Shown here piece after piece: positions 25,388-34,609 of a stretch of DNA of 64,000 nucleotides. The stretch spans positions 5,704,001 through 5,768,000 of the forward strand of contig NZ_CP054139.1 in NCBI RefSeq assembly GCF_013283875.1, written 5' to 3'. The notes under the pieces were generated by a model. It made no database searches. It was not told where the DNA came from and was given only the letters and a program-made list of their open reading frames with translations. This stretch comes from Mucilaginibacter mali. Its GTDB lineage: Bacteria; Bacteroidota; Bacteroidia; Sphingobacteriales; Sphingobacteriaceae. Within the stretch, counting starts at the first letter, position 1; every line of letters starts with the position of its first letter. Both the position numbers and the translations under genes were made by a program.

Positions 25388-25392
25388 GTATT

Positions 25393-25845
25393 ATGGCAAA
25401 AATGATCCAACACCAATTTTTTTACCCTCACCCGCCCGAGCTGGTTTGGGAGTACATGACCACTGCCGAACTGATAGCGCAATGGATGATGAAAAACGAT
25501 TTTAAACCCGAAGTAGGGCACAAATTTCAATTCACGGCTAAACCCATGCCCGAAATGGATTTTGATGGAAATATCTACTGCCAGGTTTTAGAGTTAACCC
25601 CGTTTAAAAAGCTATCCTACTCGTGGATGTTTGGTCCGGGCGATGGTGCCCCGCAAACCGAATCGATAGTACACTGGACGCTGACCGCTAAAGAAAACGG
25701 CACCGAATTGCTATTGCAGCATCGCGATTTTAAAGGGCTGAACTTCTCGGCCATGTTCGATTCGATGAACAAAGGCTGGCAGGTGCTTATGGAAAAGATA
25801 CTGCAAACCATAAACGCCGCCAACGATGGAACAGCAAAGGCTTGA
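25393..25845 (+). CDS. SRPBCC/AHSA1 domain protein
   Basis: A 150-residue cytoplasmic protein with the START-like SRPBCC fold used to bind hydrophobic ligands. It opens IQHQFFYPHPPELVWEYMTT, with the usual WMMKNDFKPEVGHKFQF and a C-terminal helix MNKGWQVLMEKI. It is first in a three-gene operon. Its 3' end overlaps the ArsR regulator by 20 bases, so the two are coupled. Such SRPBCC-ArsR pairs are common, with the regulator controlling the ligand-binding protein. The ligand is not known. Confidence 0.9.
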   Translation: MAKMIQHQFFYPHPPELVWEYMTTAELIAQWMMKNDFKPEVGHKFQFTAKPMPEMDFDGNIYCQVLELTPFKKLSYSWMFGPGDGAPQTESIVHWTLTAKENGTELLLQHRDFKGLNFSAMFDSMNKGWQVLMEKILQTINAANDGTAKA

Positions 25846-26149
25846 CGCGTTCCAGGTAATAGCCGACCCCAGCCGCAGGCAAATATTGTACCTGCTATCT
25901 AAAGACAGCCTGACCATTAACGCCCTGGCCGAGAACTTTGATATGAGCAGGCCGGCGGTTTCCAAACACATTAAAGTGCTGGATAATGCCGGCTTTATAT
26001 CGATACAGGATGTGGGCCGCGAGCGTTACTGCAGCCTGAAGCAGGACGGCTTTAACGAACTGAACAAATGGCTGGAATATTATGATAGCTTCTGGGAGCG
26101 GAAACTGAAGAACCTGGGGGCATTATTAAACGAACGGAACAAAAAATAA
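25826..26149 (+). CDS. ArsR-family winged-helix transcriptional regulator
   Basis: A 107-residue DNA-binding protein. Residues about 5-85 form the ArsR winged helix: FQVIADPSRRQILYLLSKD, the recognition helix region MSRPAVSKHIKVLDNAG, and the wing ISIQDVGRERYCSL. The metal-binding cysteine pairs of ArsR/SmtB sensors are missing (there is a single Cys), so it is probably not a metal sensor. It starts inside the SRPBCC gene and is followed by a second SRPBCC gene 5 bp after its stop. The twin palindromes at 25344-25387 are its likely operator. Confidence 0.92.
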   Translation: MEQQRLDAFQVIADPSRRQILYLLSKDSLTINALAENFDMSRPAVSKHIKVLDNAGFISIQDVGRERYCSLKQDGFNELNKWLEYYDSFWERKLKNLGALLNERNKK

Positions 26150-26154
26150 AAAAC

Positions 26155-26607
26155 ATGGAAGATCAGAATTTCAGTAAAACCTTTACGGTAGACAAAACAC
26201 CGGAAGAGGTATTCAACGCCATCAGCAACGTGTGCAGCTGGTGGACAGAAAATTTAGAAGGCGCATCGCAAAACCTAAACGATGAATTTGAGGTGCGCTT
26301 TGGCGATGTGCATTATTCGCGGCAAAAATTAAGCGAAGTGATCCCCGGCAAAAGGATGGTTTGGCTAATTACCGATAGCAAACTAACTTTTGTGGAAGAC
26401 CATCACGAATGGACGGGCACCGAAACCGTTTTTGAAATATCAGCAGTTGATAACAAAACACAACTAACGTTTACGCACAAGGGCCTTACCCCTAAATTTC
26501 AATGCTACAACGGCTGCTCATCGGGCTGGACCTATTATATCAACAGCCTGCACCAGTTTATTGAAACCGGGAAAGGTGTGCCTGATGAGCGGGTAATGAC
26601 TGTATAA
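26155..26607 (+). CDS. SRPBCC domain protein
   Basis: A 150-residue protein of the same START-like superfamily as the first gene of the operon, opening FSKTFTVDKTPEEVFNAISN and continuing with VCSWWTENLEG. The end CYNGCSSGWTYYINSLHQF is typical of this subgroup. It begins 5 bp after the ArsR stop and is the last gene of the unit; a terminator follows at 26645. Two different ligand-binding proteins under one ArsR regulator suggest a response to a hydrophobic compound, but this is inference. Confidence 0.88.
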   Translation: MEDQNFSKTFTVDKTPEEVFNAISNVCSWWTENLEGASQNLNDEFEVRFGDVHYSRQKLSEVIPGKRMVWLITDSKLTFVEDHHEWTGTETVFEISAVDNKTQLTFTHKGLTPKFQCYNGCSSGWTYYINSLHQFIETGKGVPDERVMTV

Positions 26608-26644
26608 TATGCAGATATAACCTTTTAATTATATTTTTTTACAG

Positions 26645-26673
26645 ACCGGCCCGGTTTATACCGGCCGGTTTTT
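26645..26673 (+). terminator. Terminator of the ArsR/SRPBCC operon
   Basis: The arms ACCGGCCCGGT (26645-26655) and ACCGGCCGGT (26660-26669) pair with one bulge and are followed by a short T-run. Confidence 0.7.
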
Positions 26674-26781
26674 ATATTCCTGCCAGTTTTAATATCTTTA
26701 GGGCCTCCCGGGCCCTTATATCACAATTTTATAATCTTTATTAAATTTTTTAGTGAACTATGATGAAAACGCGTAGCGGTA

Positions 26782-28893
26782 ATGTATATAAATAAAACAG
26801 GTACTTCATTTTTTAATTTAAAAGTACTGCCGGCTTTTTGCGCCGGTGTTTTGATCATCACCGCTATTTTATCATCGTGCAGGCAAAGAGGCGACCTTGA
26901 CGCGCGTATGGACAAGGAAGCAGACAGTATATTTTTCCCCAGTCATGATCTATTGTCAAAAGGGCCGGACAAAGCCCTTATTTCGGCCAAGGCCGTTTAC
27001 AAAGGCCAAAAAACAAAAAACATTGCATTAAAGCTGCATTACTACAACTATGTGGCTTACTTATACAGTTTGTTAGGGAAAACTGACAGCGCGGTGCTTT
27101 ATGCCGATTCGGGTATTTTAATTACCGATAACCATTCGTTAACCGACAGCGGGTGGGAGCTTAAATATACATCAAGGCACTTTACAAAGGCCAACATATT
27201 GTATAATGGAGGCCGTGTACAACCCGCTATCGATGAGTTTTTTAAAGCGAAAGACCGGGCCGAAAAATTTAAAAACCAGTGCGACGCGAATTTAATATAT
27301 CATTTGTTGGGGCTTGCTTTATATAAACAACAGCGTTATGATGTTGCCAAACAATACTTTCAACGCACGCTAAATATTGTAAAAGGCTGCGATATTCCAT
27401 CTAAAAATCAATACTTCGACCTGGAGGTACAGGAACTTATAAGCGATATAGCACTTTGTTATCATAAACAGCATATTAACGACAGCGCACGTATTTACTA
27501 TTCAAAAGCGCTAAAACAGATAAGCCTGTCTGAAAGCAGGCACAGATACAACACTGATACAATGGTTAACAGGGTAGTGGCCCGTCGTAACCGGGGCATC
27601 GTATACGGAAATATTGCGCAGGTAATGGTGAAGGAAAACAAGTTAGATTCGGCCGAACTGTATTTCAAAAAAAGCCTCAATATAACCAACAGTACAAGCT
27701 GGGGAGAACTGTATGACGCCCAGTTAACGCTGATGCACCTGGGCGATATGTACCTGCAACAGCGGCAATTGCCCAAACTAAAGCAAACGCTGGATAGCCT
27801 GGACAAAACATTAAAAGTAAACAAATTTAATAACGAAGACGCCATACTGGGCTGGAAACGCCTGATGTACCAATATGCTGCCGCTTATAACCTGCCCCTG
27901 CAGGAGCTAACCTATTATAAAAACTACATTGCCATGCGCGATTCGATGGCAACTGCTAAAAGAGAAAAAACAGATACCGACCTGAATAAAGAACTGAATG
28001 CCAGGAGCCAAAAGCTGGAGATCAGCCTGTTGAAAAAAGACAATCAGCTCAACAGGATCTACCTTTGGATAGTGATCTCGCTTTCGGTAATGGCCGTTGT
28101 TATTATTGTATTGGTGTTGTATAACTATCGCCGCAGCCGCCGGAACGTGAAAGCCTTAACCCAATTAAATAACCAGGTAAGCAGCCAAAAAACCGCTTTA
28201 GAGAAAGCCAATAAAGATAAAGACCGAATATTGAACGTGGTAGCGCACGATTTGCGCAACCCGGTAGGCGTAACCGGCTTTCTGGCCGAAAGTATGCTGA
28301 TGGAGGAAAGCGTAGATGAAAGAACGGCCGAATCGTTAACCATGGTAAAGCGCGCATCAGAAAACGCGCTTGGCCTGATTAATGAATTGTTGAGCTTACG
28401 CGCTGATGATAGTGAAAATATGGTGCGGGAAACAACAGATCTCAACCAGTTGATAAAAAGCGCTGTTAACTTGCTGGAGTTTAAGGCGGCAGAAAAGCAA
28501 CAGCGGCTCGTCTTTAATCCATCACCCGGGCTGTTGCCGGTATTGGTTGTTCCGGAACGGGTATCCCGGGTGGTCAGCAATTTGGTTACCAATGCTATCA
28601 AATTCAGTTACGAAGGGAAGGTAATTGAGATTGACGTAAAAAGGGAAAATAAGCGGGCTTTATTTACAATACGCGACAATGGCGTAGGTATCCCCCAAAA
28701 CTTGCAGGCCAATGTATTTGATATGTTTACCACTTCTAAACAATACGGTACATCGGGCGAAAAATCCTTTGGCCTGGGCTTGTCCATCTGCAAACAAATT
28801 GTTGATGAACATAGTGGCGATATCAGCTTTGAAAGTAAAGTTGGGCAGGGCACTACCTTTACCGTCAGCCTGCCTTTAAGCGATAATGTTTAG
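26782..28893 (+). CDS. Lipoprotein-type TPR sensor histidine kinase
   Basis: A 703-residue kinase. The N-terminus carries a lipobox-like ILSSC (Cys33), then a TPR-rich extracytoplasmic region (about 40-400), a membrane helix at about 424-446, a coiled-coil linker, and the kinase core. The phosphoacceptor is His489 in NVVAHDLRNP. The ATPase domain shows NAIKF, DNGVGIP and FGLGLSI. It resembles the kinase at 3798-5741 in layout but is not a close copy. Its 3' end overlaps that of the opposing LytTR regulator gene by 18 bp. The lipobox may simply be part of a signal anchor, because a second membrane helix is present. Confidence 0.9.
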   Translation: MYINKTGTSFFNLKVLPAFCAGVLIITAILSSCRQRGDLDARMDKEADSIFFPSHDLLSKGPDKALISAKAVYKGQKTKNIALKLHYYNYVAYLYSLLGKTDSAVLYADSGILITDNHSLTDSGWELKYTSRHFTKANILYNGGRVQPAIDEFFKAKDRAEKFKNQCDANLIYHLLGLALYKQQRYDVAKQYFQRTLNIVKGCDIPSKNQYFDLEVQELISDIALCYHKQHINDSARIYYSKALKQISLSESRHRYNTDTMVNRVVARRNRGIVYGNIAQVMVKENKLDSAELYFKKSLNITNSTSWGELYDAQLTLMHLGDMYLQQRQLPKLKQTLDSLDKTLKVNKFNNEDAILGWKRLMYQYAAAYNLPLQELTYYKNYIAMRDSMATAKREKTDTDLNKELNARSQKLEISLLKKDNQLNRIYLWIVISLSVMAVVIIVLVLYNYRRSRRNVKALTQLNNQVSSQKTALEKANKDKDRILNVVAHDLRNPVGVTGFLAESMLMEESVDERTAESLTMVKRASENALGLINELLSLRADDSENMVRETTDLNQLIKSAVNLLEFKAAEKQQRLVFNPSPGLLPVLVVPERVSRVVSNLVTNAIKFSYEGKVIEIDVKRENKRALFTIRDNGVGIPQNLQANVFDMFTTSKQYGTSGEKSFGLGLSICKQIVDEHSGDISFESKVGQGTTFTVSLPLSDNV

Positions 28894-29625
28894 CTGCTTC
28901 TTCAGGTCCCTGATGTAATTCTCGCTAACCGTAAAGGTTTTATATGGCGTGTATACTTCATCAGCAATTAATTCGGTTATGAAAGATAACTGAACAGTTT
29001 CGGCACGGTTAACCTGTATAAACTTGCCTTGCAAATGTTTGGGTACAATATATTGCAGGGTACGGTTCATGGAACTGCGGATATAATATTCGGTACCGTC
29101 AACAGCATTAAATATTACCGTATAGTTTTTGTCGGATGTTAGATAAACTACGTCTTTCCAGTTTATTTTTTTGTACTTATCGCCCAGCTTCACAAAAAAC
29201 GAATCGCTATCGGTTTCGCCTGGTTTAGCGGCAATGGCTACTGTTTTATTGTTGAAGTTATTAATAGCGCTTTGTATAGTTACATACAGCGAAACCGGGT
29301 TTACCGGTTTGGTTAAATAAGCCGATGGTTTGGCTTCAACAGCCTGGTCCATCGTTTGTTTATCAAAGTTGCCGGTGATAAAAATAAAAGGCTTGCGATA
29401 TAAATTGGTTAGCATCTTCCCCAACTCTATCCCCTCGTTCCGGGTATGCAGGTTGATATCCAGCAAAGCGATATCATAGTTAAGGCTATTTAACGCGGTT
29501 ATGGCGTTTTGGAAAGTATTAGGAGTACCAACTACAGTAAAGCCAAAATCAACCAGGTTGTTTTTCAGGCTTTGCGACCACATGGCATCATCTTCAATAA
29601 TCAATATCGAAATATCATGCTGCAT
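28876..29625 (-). CDS. LytTR-family response regulator
   Basis: A 249-residue regulator. The receiver domain (about 5-120) has the acidic residues EDD near 11-13, phosphoacceptor Asp56 (IALLDINLH), Thr in FITGNFD and Lys in LTKPVNP. The LytTR DNA-binding domain spans about 145-245, with VVYLTSDKNYTVIF and FIQVNRAETVQ. It is convergent with the TPR kinase at 26782, and their ends overlap by 18 bp. The two may be a signalling pair even though they are on opposite strands; the overlap would make their mRNAs antisense to each other at the 3' ends. Confidence 0.92.
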   Translation of the reverse strand: MQHDISILIIEDDAMWSQSLKNNLVDFGFTVVGTPNTFQNAITALNSLNYDIALLDINLHTRNEGIELGKMLTNLYRKPFIFITGNFDKQTMDQAVEAKPSAYLTKPVNPVSLYVTIQSAINNFNNKTVAIAAKPGETDSDSFFVKLGDKYKKINWKDVVYLTSDKNYTVIFNAVDGTEYYIRSSMNRTLQYIVPKHLQGKFIQVNRAETVQLSFITELIADEVYTPYKTFTVSENYIRDLKKQLNIIA

Positions 29626-30013
29626 GGTAATAGTTTAATAGTTTTAATGTGATAAATAGGGGCATTGTTATGTTGATATAGCAATGCGATAAAAGTACTG
29701 TTTTTTTTTAATTTACAATTAAACCTGTTTCATCATCACAAACACCCTCGTTCGTCCCCACAATGGCATATCAGCCCAATATTTTTTAAATATTTAACTA
29801 TTGATTTTCCGATCGGCCAACCTAAACCTTATCGGGGAAGATAACACAATTCATCCAAACCAAAACACAATTAAACAAGGCAGGGCCGCCAGGTTTAATG
29901 TGCCCTCCTGTTCTGCCGGGAGGGCTTTTTGTTTTTATAAACCCAGGCAGGTAAAGTAATTAGCTGCGTATTCCGTAATTTATTATCTTCATACTTTCAT
30001 CAAATTAATATAT
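29626..30013. other. Divergent intergenic region with one terminator-like hairpin
   Basis: These 388 AT-rich bases hold no protein gene. A hairpin at 29902-29925 (GCCCTCC/GGAGGGC, extended by wobble pairs) is followed by five T residues on the plus strand. No plus-strand gene precedes it, so it could end a small RNA or act as a leader attenuator of the acyltransferase-like gene at 30014. Confidence 0.5.
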
Positions 30014-31183
30014 ATGGAAGCAGCTATACCACAACAAACCGCCCGTATCCACGCTATCGATATCCTGCGGGGTATTATTATGGTGATCATGGCGCTTGAT
30101 CATGTGCGCGATTTTTTTTCGAACTCGCCAGTCGACCCGCTCGATCTTGAAAAAGCTTCAACCCTGCTTTTCTTTACCCGGTGGATCACGCACTTCTGCG
30201 CCCCTGCATTTGTTTTCCTGTCGGGCGCCAGCGCCTTTCTGTCCTTATCTAAAAAGAAGACAAAAAAAGAGGCCTCGCTTTTTTTATTGAGCAGGGGTAT
30301 ATGGCTGCTGGTTTTAGAACTGACCATCATTGGCTTCGGCTGGCAGTTTGATATCGGCTTCCATACCATATTCGCGCAGGTGATCTGGGCCATCGGCTGG
30401 AGCATGATCATCCTTTCGGCGCTGATATTTTTAAAGCCGGTTTATGTGGGTGTGTTTGGCTTGATATTGATATTTGGTCATAACGCCTACGATTATGTAA
30501 AGGCCGATAGCTGGGGGGAGTATAAGTTTTTTTGGATGTTTTTACACGAAACAAACTTTTACAAAATAAACGATTACGAATCGATATTCCTGCTATATCC
30601 GCTGGTGCCCTGGGTAGGGGTAATGGCCGCCGGGTATGCTTTTGGCACCCTATTTAAACTTGAACCGGCAGAGCGCCGCAAAGCCTTTATCAGCATAGGT
30701 ATCAGTAGCCTTATCCTTTTTATAGCGTTCCGCGGGTTTAATGTTTATGGCGACCCGATACCCTGGCAAAAGCAAGCCACCCTGTGGCGCGATGTGCTGG
30801 CCATTATTAAATGCCAGAAATATCCGCCATCCCTGGCCTACCTGTTAATGACTTTGGGGATATCCATACTGGCGCTGGTTGCCTTTGATAAAACCGATAA
30901 TAAACTGAGCCGGTTCTTTACTGTATTTGGCCGGGTGCCCTTGTTTTATTACGTATTGCATATTTACTTAGTGCATAGCGCCGAGATATTTGTTGCAAAG
31001 CTGGAGCATCTTTCGGCAAAGGATTTCCAAACAGTGGGGCTTGGTTCGCTTGGGCCGCATGGCTTTGGGCTTGTGGGGGTTTACCTGGTTTGGCTGGCCG
31101 TTATAGTGATACTGTATTTCCCTTGCCGCTGGTATATGAAGTATAAACAAACGCATAAGCAGTGGTGGCTGAGTTATTTGTAA
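30014..31183 (+). CDS. DUF1624 / heparan-alpha-glucosaminide N-acetyltransferase-like membrane protein
   Basis: A 389-residue inner-membrane protein with about ten hydrophobic helices. The opening RIHAIDILRGIIMVIMALDH, with DHVRDFF following, is the signature of the DUF1624/HGSNAT-like family, whose eukaryotic member moves an acetyl group from acetyl-CoA across a membrane to glucosamine. The bacterial substrate is unknown; a role in modifying cell-surface sugars is plausible. The conserved His of ALDHV is present. It is followed by a small membrane protein and is otherwise not in an obvious operon. Confidence 0.86.
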   Translation: MEAAIPQQTARIHAIDILRGIIMVIMALDHVRDFFSNSPVDPLDLEKASTLLFFTRWITHFCAPAFVFLSGASAFLSLSKKKTKKEASLFLLSRGIWLLVLELTIIGFGWQFDIGFHTIFAQVIWAIGWSMIILSALIFLKPVYVGVFGLILIFGHNAYDYVKADSWGEYKFFWMFLHETNFYKINDYESIFLLYPLVPWVGVMAAGYAFGTLFKLEPAERRKAFISIGISSLILFIAFRGFNVYGDPIPWQKQATLWRDVLAIIKCQKYPPSLAYLLMTLGISILALVAFDKTDNKLSRFFTVFGRVPLFYYVLHIYLVHSAEIFVAKLEHLSAKDFQTVGLGSLGPHGFGLVGVYLVWLAVIVILYFPCRWYMKYKQTHKQWWLSYL

Positions 31184-31269
31184 AACCGGTGGTGTAAATA
31201 TTACACAAAATAAAAACTTGTTTTTATCGTTCAATACTATTATCTTACCTAACATTAAAAACGCACCGC

Positions 31270-31482
31270 ATGAACAAGAGATCGATAGGGCCATTTATCA
31301 CCGCCATCTTGTGCCTGGTATTTGATATCGGAGTGTTGATACAAGGCATTATGCAGCAGCAAAAAGGGCGCATTGTGCTGGCTGGCTTGGCCCTTGTGGG
31401 TATCATCGGCTACATATATTTTCTGTTGCTTTGCCATAACACCAACCGCCTGAAGCCGGTACGTGTGCGCAGCAGAAATTAA
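31270..31482 (+). CDS. Small two-helix membrane protein
   Basis: A 70-residue protein with two hydrophobic helices (about 8-27 and 36-56) and a basic C-terminus ending RVRSRN. No family is recognised. It is followed by a strong palindromic terminator at 31528-31561. Good codon usage and the terminator support it as a real gene. The gap to the preceding acyltransferase-like gene is 86 bp, so cotranscription is possible. Confidence 0.7.
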   Translation: MNKRSIGPFITAILCLVFDIGVLIQGIMQQQKGRIVLAGLALVGIIGYIYFLLLCHNTNRLKPVRVRSRN

Positions 31483-31527
31483 AGATGTTTGAAATAATTA
31501 AGATCCGGATTTAAGCAAATCCTTAAT

Positions 31528-31561
31528 AAAAAAGCCTGTTATTTAAATAACAGGCTTTTTT
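31528..31561. terminator. Bidirectional palindromic terminator
   Basis: A perfect 34-bp palindrome centred at TTTAAA, with AAAAAGCCTGTTATT on the left and its complement on the right. A- and T-runs on the two flanks serve both convergent genes. Confidence 0.92.
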
Positions 31562-31577
31562 ATTAACTGCGGATCAA

Positions 31578-34418
31578 TTATAACTTACTGATCATATTCC
31601 CATCAGCATCCAGCTCAATTAACTCGTAATTGTGCTTTTTCAGATCGGGCAGTATGCGGGCCTTATCGCCTACCAGCAAAATATTCAACTTATCGGTTGG
31701 GATGTATTTGTTAGATATCGCTTTTAACTGAGCAGCCGTAACATTCTTCAGTATCGCAGCCTGCTGCTCCAAATAGTTTGGCTGCAGGTTATAGTTTAAC
31801 AGGCGCGATGCGAAGCTGGCTTTTTGCGCGCCGGTTTCGTAACGCAGGGCATTACCCTGGCCAATGGCCTTTTTCAGGAAGCTCACCTCATCGGCAGTTG
31901 GGCCGGTGCTATTGTAGCTGTTAATGCCATCAATCAGGGCCACCAAAGCGCTATCGGTAGATGGCGCACGGATCCCCGAGCTAAAGGTAAACTCGCCCGA
32001 GTACTTATCGTTAGTAAAACGGCTGCTGGCGCCATAGGTCCAGCCCTTGGTTTCGCGCAGATAGGTATTTAACCGGCTGGTAAAATCGCCGCCCAATGGG
32101 TAGTTAGCCAATACGGTAAGATACGAATCGCCAATCGGGCTATAATGCAGATCGGTACCGTAGCCTACATAAAACTGGGTTTGCGCGGCCTTAGGCACAT
32201 CAATCAAATAAATTTTGGTTTTGCCTACAGATACAGCAGGGCCCGGGATTTGCAGATCGATCTTTTTATTAGGCAGTTTATCCAGAAAAGCCAGTTGGGC
32301 CAAAGCTTCGGCTTCGGTGATGTCGCCCACAATTACCACTTTGGCACCGTTAGATGTGATATAGTTTTTGCAATAGTTCTCAATATCGGCCAGTGTGATG
32401 TTGGCTACCGTTTTTTCGGTACCACCGGCAGATACACCCAATACGTTATCAGGCCCGTAGTTGATCTTGTCGTAAACCACCGGCGCGATAGAAGCCGGCG
32501 CCGCTTTTTGCGATTTGAAAGCTTCCAGTTTTTGTTTCTTGTTCAGGTCGAATGCCTGCTGGGTAAATTTAGGGTTGAAGATGCGCTCCTGAAGCAAGGC
32601 CATGGTTTTACCGAAATTGCTTTTCAACGATTGTACCGAGAAGGTAGTACCATCCGTACCACTGCCCACACTAACACGGCTGCCCAGCTTTTGCAGTTCT
32701 ATCGAGAACTTTTCGGCCGTGTAGTTTTTGGTATCCTCGTTCATCATGCTGGCAAAGAAAGATGCCAGGCCAGCTTTAGACATATCCTTAGCATCAGACA
32801 AATGGCCACCAGGCATCGTAAGCGAGAAGGTAACCAGCGGGATCTCGGTATTTGGCACACCGATCACCTGCGCGCCGGCAATATCCTTGCGCCAGAAGAC
32901 CGGTGTTTTCACAACCGGTACAGGGCCCAGCGGTGGAGTAATGGCGCGGTTAAAGTTATCCTTAGCTTTTACGTATTTCAGTTTATCATAGCCATAGTTT
33001 GGCGCTACGTAATGTGTGGTGTCAACGGTATAGTTATCGGGTTTAGCCGGGCTAACGTTGCCAGTTTTGGTCAGTACGCTTACAATAACCGAATTTTTAT
33101 TTTTAATGTAAGTGTTATAAACCCGCATTACATCGGCCTTGGTAACCGAGTTGTACATTTTAATCAGTTCGGCGGTTTTGTTAGGGTTGCCGGTGAAAGT
33201 TTGAAATTGGGCCAGTTGCGATACTTTGCCCGATACGCTTTGTAACCCGTTTACAAAGTTAGACTGTACACTGCCTTTAAACTTGGCCAAGTCCTCGTCG
33301 GTAACGCCACGGCGCTCAAAGGTATCAAGCGCGGCACGGAACATGCCCTCCATATCGGCCAGGGTTTTACCCGGCACCGGCACAAAACGGAAGGTCATCA
33401 CACCGGCTAATTCGGCCTGGTCGCCAAAAGCGCTCGCCTGTAATGCCTGCTGTTTTTTAACCATGGTTTGGTACAATACCGAGTTTTTACCCTGCCCCAG
33501 TATTTCGGCAAGGCAATCAAGCGGCACCATATCCTTATCATAATCTTTTACGGTTGGGTATGTGATAGAAAGTAAAGGCAATCGCGCGTAGTTATCGGTG
33601 TACGATACATAGCGGTCGGCAGTTAGGTGTACAGGTTCAACCACTACCGGTTTCACTTCCGGGCCGCGCGGTATAGCACCGAAGTATTTCTCTACCATTT
33701 TCATGGTAGCCTGCGGGTTAATATCGCCGCCGATGGTTAGTGTAGCATTGTTAGGGCTGTACCAGCGCATAAAGAAGTTCTTCAAATCGTTTACATTGCT
33801 ACGGTTCAGATCTTCGATATAGCCGATGGTCAGCCACGAGTATGGGTGGCCGTAAGGGTACAGGTTTTTGTTGGTATACTGGCCAACCAAGCCATACTGA
33901 CGGTTATCATAGTTTTGGCCGCGTTCGTTCTTTACGGTGGCGCGCTGTACTTCAAACCTGTCCTGTGTTACCTGACCAAGCAGAAACCCCATACGGTCGG
34001 CTTCCAGCCAAATACACTGTTCCAGTACGTTTTTTGGTTCGGTCTCGTAGTAGTTGGTCCGGTCGTTATTGGTCGATCCGTTATTGGTACCACCGTTACC
34101 CAAAGTAATTTTATCGTGGATGCCTTTATGCGCATGGTCCGACCCCTCAAACATCATATGCTCAAAAAAATGCGCGAAGCCCGATTTACCCACCTGCTCG
34201 CGCGCTGAACCTACATGGTAGGTTACGTCAACATGTACAACAGGGTCTGAATGATCTTCGTGCAGGATAACGGTCAATCCGTTAGGCAGCACATATTTTT
34301 CGTAAGGGATCACCAGTTCGGTACCTTTTTGGGTAACCTTTTGCACCAGTTTGGCCTGTCCGAAGCCAATACTTGCAACAGCGCACAATGCGGCAGTGGT
34401 AAGGATAAGTTTTTTCAT
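31578..34418 (-). CDS. M16 family zinc metallopeptidase (insulinase type), two-domain
   Basis: A 946-residue exported peptidase with a signal peptide (MKKLILTTAALCAVASIGFG). The zinc motif HFFEH is at His83 to His87 with catalytic Glu86, and the third ligand is Glu165 in VKNERGQNY. Two M16 half-units follow one another, the first active (about 35-480) and the second without HxxEH (about 500-946), as in single-chain M16 enzymes. The R/Y pair of the second half is suggested by TYGASSRF near residue 800. Such proteins degrade peptides in the periplasm. It is convergent with the small membrane protein gene and preceded by a 191-bp gap. Confidence 0.93.
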   Translation of the reverse strand: MKKLILTTAALCAVASIGFGQAKLVQKVTQKGTELVIPYEKYVLPNGLTVILHEDHSDPVVHVDVTYHVGSAREQVGKSGFAHFFEHMMFEGSDHAHKGIHDKITLGNGGTNNGSTNNDRTNYYETEPKNVLEQCIWLEADRMGFLLGQVTQDRFEVQRATVKNERGQNYDNRQYGLVGQYTNKNLYPYGHPYSWLTIGYIEDLNRSNVNDLKNFFMRWYSPNNATLTIGGDINPQATMKMVEKYFGAIPRGPEVKPVVVEPVHLTADRYVSYTDNYARLPLLSITYPTVKDYDKDMVPLDCLAEILGQGKNSVLYQTMVKKQQALQASAFGDQAELAGVMTFRFVPVPGKTLADMEGMFRAALDTFERRGVTDEDLAKFKGSVQSNFVNGLQSVSGKVSQLAQFQTFTGNPNKTAELIKMYNSVTKADVMRVYNTYIKNKNSVIVSVLTKTGNVSPAKPDNYTVDTTHYVAPNYGYDKLKYVKAKDNFNRAITPPLGPVPVVKTPVFWRKDIAGAQVIGVPNTEIPLVTFSLTMPGGHLSDAKDMSKAGLASFFASMMNEDTKNYTAEKFSIELQKLGSRVSVGSGTDGTTFSVQSLKSNFGKTMALLQERIFNPKFTQQAFDLNKKQKLEAFKSQKAAPASIAPVVYDKINYGPDNVLGVSAGGTEKTVANITLADIENYCKNYITSNGAKVVIVGDITEAEALAQLAFLDKLPNKKIDLQIPGPAVSVGKTKIYLIDVPKAAQTQFYVGYGTDLHYSPIGDSYLTVLANYPLGGDFTSRLNTYLRETKGWTYGASSRFTNDKYSGEFTFSSGIRAPSTDSALVALIDGINSYNSTGPTADEVSFLKKAIGQGNALRYETGAQKASFASRLLNYNLQPNYLEQQAAILKNVTAAQLKAISNKYIPTDKLNILLVGDKARILPDLKKHNYELIELDADGNMISKL

Positions 34419-34609
34419 TGTTTAGTTTTCTGTTGCGATAAAGATAGTTATTAATCTTGGTGTCTCGAACGAACTTCGGGGGATGAGCTTTGGGTTGAGG
34501 AGAGGTCTTATACGCGCAGTTGGTTGCAGATATATATCCGGTCAAGAGATAGTTCTCTTTCGCCCGCCTTCAGCATCCCGCCACATGTGCTATCGGAATG
34601 ACAAAATAG

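Noticed and set aside
32145..33245. A 366-codon open frame antisense to the M16 peptidase
   Set aside because: It is a shadow of the strongly supported M16 coding frame on the other strand; composition is explained by codon usage of that gene.
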